Of a stretch of DNA of 10,388 bases, positions 7,122 to 10,388 are shown piece by piece. A program made the position numbers and the translations under genes. The stretch's first letter is position 1, and each line of letters opens with the position of its first letter. Source of the DNA: Zygnema cylindricum (Eukaryota; Streptophyta; Zygnematophyceae; Zygnematales; Zygnemataceae); NCBI GenBank assembly GCA_037447655.1, contig JBBHKE010002731.1, forward strand, positions 1-10,388, in the 5' to 3' direction. Below the pieces are notes generated by a model. That model ran no database searches and was not told where the DNA came from. It saw nothing but the letters and a program-made list of their open reading frames with translations.

Positions 7122-7275
7122 GTGGCGTCAATCATAATTGAGGAAGATTCGTTACTGGCCCGACAAAATGGAATAGCCTTCCAGTAAACGCTGCCAGTAG
7201 AATTTTCCGTACATTTACTGGGACCGCCTAATGGAATTCCACCCTTACAGAGGCCTCGGTTACATCGCGTATCGT
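7122..7275 (-). CDS. Candidate 154-nt internal exon, Cys-containing
   Basis: The minus strand has an acceptor CCTATTTACAG ending at 7276 and a near-consensus donor CCAC|GTAAGTTGG at 7121. The frame between them is open with phase 1 in and phase 2 out. It reads TRCNRGLCKGGIPLGGPSKC, then TENSTGSVYWKAIPFCRASN and ESSSIMIDA. Four Cys, one N-glycosylation sequon (NST) and a second possible one (NES) suggest a secreted or extracellular segment, but I do not recognise the family. No adjoining exon was identified. A single-exon call from splice sites and composition alone can be chance. Confidence 0.4.
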
Positions 7276-7611
7276 CTGTAAATAGGTTTTTACATACGTG
7301 TTGTTTTTTGAATGGTTCCACATAAGTCGACGATCAAATCTCTAAAATCGCAAAGATTTGAAAACCGACCATTTTCGTATGCAAATCCGTACTTGCGTAC
7401 TTCACACGTGTACTTCGCAAGTGTACCGCGTTAATGTACCTCAGAGATCTCCTTCACTCTGCTGACTTTCAGGAAAAAATCGTATTTCTTTTCGGCAAAG
7501 ATTTTACGGTCACCTCGTCCGAAGGCACGTGACTTTGGGGGCGTGTGAAAATTTTCATTTTTCATCGACGCACGTGTCTATCGTCCAAGTGTAACGAATT
7601 GACTGGTTCTC
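7276..7611. other. No gene; GTAC- and CACGTG-rich stretch
   Basis: Between 7370 and 7440 the word GTAC recurs (CCGTACTTGCGTACTTCAC, then GTGTACTTCGC, GTGTACCGCG, ATGTACC). CACGTG occurs at about 7407, 7526 and 7571. In plants CACGTG is the G-box core, but no gene start is evident next to these sites, so regulation is not claimed. Confidence 0.4.
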
Positions 7612-7650
7612 TATTGGTGAACCCACCTCCGCGAGGTGGGTTCACCAATA
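7612..7650. repeat. Perfect hairpin, 18-bp arms, 3-nt loop
   Basis: TATTGGTGAACCCACCTC (7612-7629) and GAGGTGGGTTCACCAATA (7633-7650) are exact reverse complements around CGC. Pairing may resume outside with CTCT and AGAG after a 2-nt offset. It is not followed by a T run and no gene ends next to it. Confidence 0.95.
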
Positions 7651-8735
7651 CAGAGGCGCGTGGAGAAATTGCTTCGCAGATGAAGACCAAAATGTAATCG
7701 GACGGTCGACGTCTTCTCCCGGATACTTGGAGAATCGTAATCTTATTTTCTGTAATGTTGTTTTCAAGAAACTCACGAAAATATAGTCGTGCATGGTGCG
7801 GGAAAGTACAAAAGTATGTATTAAACCTCACTTTTCGTCTGATGTAACCATACCCTAACTTGCGCAATAATTGTGAATGTTTAGGTAATGATTTACGAAT
7901 AGTAGCCGATATTTGTGAAATATCGGTCTAAAATCGGTAAAATTACTAAATCTTAGCAAAGATTCGATTAAAGTTTATAAATGATTCTATAAAGCTTCGA
8001 CAGCAAATAATCCAAATATCTACATGGAACCACAATGGTGCCACCACAAAAGATTTAGGGTTATTTATAGTGTTGTGTATCGCCAGGGTTTTGTCGATAA
8101 TCGATATATACCTTTATTTTGGCTTGCCGATAATCGATATATTGGCACCATATATCGACACCAGTGTTATCGCCGATAAAAAACCGATAATATGGATTTT
8201 TAATCGGCGATAATTGTACGGTTTATTCCGCTGTTATTTTGTGACACAGAGTACAAAACAGATTGTTACACGTGGCATACCACCCTATATATAGTGAAAA
8301 ACATAATGCAACATATTATAAAGTAATCTTATATAGCATGCGGTACTTCTTTCACGCATCGGAGCGATATATCGCGACCCCCTCACCGTTCAATAACCAA
8401 TAACTATCATTAACAGTGTTATCCCGATAAATTTAGGGAATTGCTAATCGCAGAGACGATTTTTGCTGCGCGCAGATAGTTGTCAGATATTGTACATTTG
8501 AAGTACATTTTCGTACAAGCTAAGTACCTTTGATTTTAGATTTGACGGCCAATCCGTCGAACAACTTTGACTGGCGGAATATTGTAACGGCGGTTAAAAA
8601 AGTGTCGCGCTTGCGAACGTCGACCGTCATAAAAAAAAAAAATCACACGGCCGGCGCGATTTACTGCAACAAAACTGTGGCAGCCACGTATAAATAAAAT
8701 GGCTGCGCGAAGGTAGTTCACACACATTTGACTTA
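7651..8735. repeat. No gene; TATCG/CGATA-rich repeat remnants
   Basis: No credible exon. From about 7900 to 8430 the words CCGATAA, TATCGAT and ATATCG recur: CGATAATCGATATAT at 8096 and 8128, CAGTGTTATC followed by CCGATAA at 8163 and 8414, and ATATATCG at 8150 and 8368. This looks like one or more decayed copies of a dispersed repeat also hinted at around 1890-2140. From 8430 to 8735 the sequence is mixed, with a poly-A run at 8630-8641. Confidence 0.45.
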
Positions 8736-9514
8736 GGGTGTGTCCCTATGTACTTGTAACTTAGTGAACTTACTTTGTATTTTAGCGCAGATCCGGCAGA
8801 CCCCCTTTTCAAGTGTCCCTATGTGTAAGAACGTAATCGTAACTTACGTTGGTGACGATTGTATACGTCGACAATACCTGTGACGGTTGTCAACGTCTAC
8901 AATCTGTGTTGTCGGACGTTATTTTTTGGAACTGCTTGTGACGTCGCATGTCTTACCGTGACATTGTAGACGTACCGCCTTCTAGCCTGTACCGTTTCAC
9001 GGTTGAAGAAGTTGCGCTTTGCCTTTGCGTCTCTTGTCCGGTCGACATGAAATGGCATCAGAATTTCGAGACCCCAGCAAAAAAAAATATTCTGTACTGG
9101 ACAAAAACGGACGAAACCAAACAAATTGTGTAATTTTCTTTGTCCTACTAAATGCAAACGGACAAAACATAGCGACTTGCGTACTTTCCTTTGTCTTTGA
9201 AAATTGTGTGAAAAACTTCGAAAATTACGGCACGTGCGAATATGTGTTCCTATTTGTTTATATAAAATCCCTAGTTTTACAACAGATCGCGCATGTGTTT
9301 TAAAGATAAGGTTGAAGATGACGTTTTTTGTCGTCGAAGTGGGTCAAAAAACACAAGACGACAATTTTTCGTACATCCTAAGTTCTAGAGTGACGCAAAT
9401 TGTACTGTACAAATTTGCGATTCATTCGTACGGTTCGGACTTAGGCAATACAACGCTAAGTTTTACAGGAAAACGACAGAAAAAACCCTTACTTATGCAA
9501 ATGGGGACACACCG
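8736..9514. mobile_element. Candidate non-autonomous DNA transposon, TTA target site
   Basis: The left end GGGTGTGTCCCTATGTAC (8736-8753) and the right end read inward, CGGTGTGTCCCCATTTGC (9514-9497), match at 14 of 18 positions, including ten consecutive (GGTGTGTCCC). TTA lies immediately outside both ends (8733-8735 and 9515-9517), the 3-bp duplication expected for PIF/Harbinger elements. The 779-bp interior holds no transposase; the longest frames, for example the one starting MSYRDIVDVPPSSLYRF at 8948, are unrecognised. TGTCCCTATG recurs inside at 8814. The defective transposase at 4995-5871 is of the family with this target preference, but no shared ends were found there. Confidence 0.55.
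8854..8907. repeat. Imperfect 26-28-bp tandem pair with inverted symmetry
   Basis: A 28-bp unit (8854-8881) starting GACGATTGTATACGTCGAC is followed by a 26-bp unit (8882-8907) starting GACGGTTGTCAACGTCTAC. The first contains ATTGT...ACAAT arms. It lies inside the candidate transposon, where subterminal repeats are common. Confidence 0.55.
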
Positions 9515-9685
9515 TTAATCGCAAAAATAAAATCTACTCGCAAACCGGAACGCTGAACCCGTGAAGAACGTTCTGTGGAGGTGTTGATTCGTAAATAGTG
9601 TGACTTCATTTAATTGCGCGTGACGACGCTTCATTTTAGTTTCATCGATATTTAAAAGCGGGTACACTTTTTTATTTTGTACTAA

Positions 9686-9700
9686 GGGGGTGTCCCCATC
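9686..9700. repeat. Terminal-repeat-like motif next to TAA
   Basis: GGGGGTGTCCCCATC differs from the left terminal of the 8736 element at two of the first 14 bases and follows TAA (9683-9685). It could be the left end of a second related element extending right beyond the window; no matching inverted end was found before 10388. Confidence 0.35.
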
Positions 9701-9702
9701 AG

Positions 9703-9712
9703 TATATAAATA
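9703..9712 (+). promoter_or_regulatory. TATA box upstream of the minisatellite frame
   Basis: TATATAAATA matches the TATA consensus well and lies 72 bp before the ATG at 9784. A second, poorer candidate TTATATA lies at 9743-9749. A start site about 30 bp downstream of the first would give a short leader of roughly 45 nt. Confidence 0.45.
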
Positions 9713-9783
9713 AGAGTCTTTTGGACGCCCTTCTGGAAAGCCTTATATAGGGGGTGTGTGTCCGTTTTCTATTCGTCCACAGT

Positions 9784-10388
9784 ATGGATTACCATATTGT
9801 TTATTGCGTTCCTAACCGTCGATGTGCAAACTGTCGTACGGATGGCGTAATGAAATATTGCCGTGCGTCAGCGGTAGAGACCGCCGTACCGCTGGCACGA
9901 CGTAACGTTGCCGTGCGTCGGCAGTACATACTGCCGTACCGCGGGCACAATGTTACAGTGTCGTGCGTCGCCAGTACATACTGCCGTACGCATGCACAAT
10001 GTTACGGTGTCGTGCGTTGGCACTACATACTGGCGTACGCTGACACAATGTTACGGTGTCGTGCGTCGGCAATACACACTGCCGTACGCAAGCACAATGC
10101 TACGGTGCCGTGCGTCGGCAGTACATACTGCTGTTCGCAGGCACAATGTTACGGTGCCATGCGTCGGCAGTACATACTGCCGTACCGCTGGCGCAATCTA
10201 ACATTGCCGTGCGTCAGCAGTAAGACCGCTGTACCGCTGGCGGAATCTTATATTGCCGTGGTTCAGTGGTACAAACCGCCGTACAGCTGCCGCAATCTAA
10301 CATTGTCGTGCGTTAGCGGTACAGACCGTTGTACCGCTGGCGGAAATGTACGCTGCCGCCCTCCTACAGGCATAATTCTACGCTGCCT
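9784..10388 (+). CDS. Long open frame through minisatellite, 3' end outside window
   Basis: From ATG 9784 (CACAGTATGG; in-frame TAG upstream at 9748) the frame has no stop through 201 codons to the window edge. It begins MDYHIVYCVPNRRCANCRTD with a non-repeat stretch, then follows the 49/50-bp repeat. Because the unit is not a multiple of three, the protein cycles through three peptide types: RRQYILPYRGHNVTV, SCVASTYCRTHAQCYG, and RCRASAIHTAVRKHNATV. About 18 Cys and many Arg are present. A TATA box is correctly placed. Against coding, the repeat unit has few stops in any frame, and a second frame is also open for about 290 nt (9908-10201), so length alone proves little. No known family. Expression or lack of stops further right would decide. 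Confidence 0.35.
   Translation, partial: MDYHIVYCVPNRRCANCRTDGVMKYCRASAVETAVPLARRNVAVRRQYILPYRGHNVTVSCVASTYCRTHAQCYGVVRWHYILAYADTMLRCRASAIHTAVRKHNATVPCVGSTYCCSQAQCYGAMRRQYILPYRWRNLTLPCVSSKTAVPLAESYIAVVQWYKPPYSCRNLTLSCVSGTDRCTAGGNVRCRPPTGIILRC
9861..10388. repeat. 49/50-bp minisatellite with internal palindrome
   Basis: The anchor CGTGCGTC (or a variant) recurs at 9862, 9912, 9962, 10011, 10060, 10109, 10158, 10208, 10257 and 10307, that is every 49 or 50 bp, giving about ten copies and continuing to the window edge. Each copy carries an inverted repeat of the type CGGCAGTA-CA-TACTGCCG followed by TAC(C)GC and CACAATGTTACGG. The first and last three copies form a variant class with AGCGGTA...ACCGC arms. 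It is GC-rich compared with the rest of the window. Confidence 0.95.

Noticed and set aside
7612-7650. Intrinsic bacterial-type terminator
   Set aside because: No T run follows, no gene ends there, and the context is eukaryotic.
7562-7867. 101-residue minus-strand frame
   Set aside because: It crosses the perfect hairpin at 7612-7650 and has no recognisable domain or splice context.
8948-9303. Small plus-strand frames inside the candidate transposon
   Set aside because: No similarity to a transposase or other known protein; short and overlapping in different frames.
9861-10388. CRISPR array
   Set aside because: The units are fully tandem without unique spacers, and the window is eukaryotic.
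1-10388. tRNA or rRNA genes
   Set aside because: I saw no GGTTCGAATCC-type box or rRNA-like stretch by eye on either strand; a tRNAscan-type search was not possible here.

Overview
This is eukaryotic genomic DNA. It is AT-rich and gene-poor, full of simple and tandem repeats, and the recognisable coding pieces are exons with GT...AG borders. The best taxonomic clue is a pair of exons of a serine carboxypeptidase-like (SCPL, peptidase S10) gene. Their motifs VESPAGVGFSY and FYITGESYAG fit plant and algal members best. A PIF/Harbinger (ALP1-like) transposase gene of a type common in plants lies upstream on the same strand. I therefore lean towards the green lineage (alga, bryophyte or other plant), at low confidence; nothing in the window fixes the species.

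Layout. 1-640: repeats and palindromes, including four CGTAC motifs spaced exactly 10 bp apart. 640-1470: two possible plus-strand exons of an unknown gene, with a 72-bp x2 and a 55-bp x3 tandem repeat. 1470-3380: AT-rich or pyrimidine-rich sequence without a convincing gene. 3381-4446: minus-strand SCPL gene fragment. Two 93-nt phase 1-1 exons are separated by a 397-bp intron, and both introns open with simple repeats that begin at the splice donor. One tract is purine-rich and the other pyrimidine-rich in the pre-mRNA, so they are complementary across the exon that carries the catalytic serine. The purine tract also contains a decayed copy of the previous exon's tail plus its donor. 4447-4990: short repeats and a 20-bp palindrome. 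4995-6010: minus-strand Harbinger transposase-like gene with a well-supported 5' leader intron and a possible tiny last exon. Its first catalytic Asp is Gly and the C-terminal part with the catalytic Glu is absent. 6300-6700: TATA box and a weak plus-strand exon candidate. 7122-7275: minus-strand Cys-containing exon candidate with good splice sites. 7612-7650: perfect 18-bp-arm hairpin. 7900-8430: TATCGATA-rich repeat. 8736-9514: candidate non-autonomous DNA transposon with TIRs and a TTA target-site duplication. 9686-10388: a similar terminal motif, a TATA box and an ATG-initiated frame of more than 201 codons. That frame runs through a 49/50-bp palindromic minisatellite and is still open at the window edge.

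For the SCPL gene I found no exon for the upstream oxyanion/NGGPG motif or for the downstream Asp and His catalytic motifs, so it is a fragment of a longer gene or a remnant. The other elements show no joint pathway. The window reads as a repeat- and transposon-rich stretch around part of a large-intron gene.
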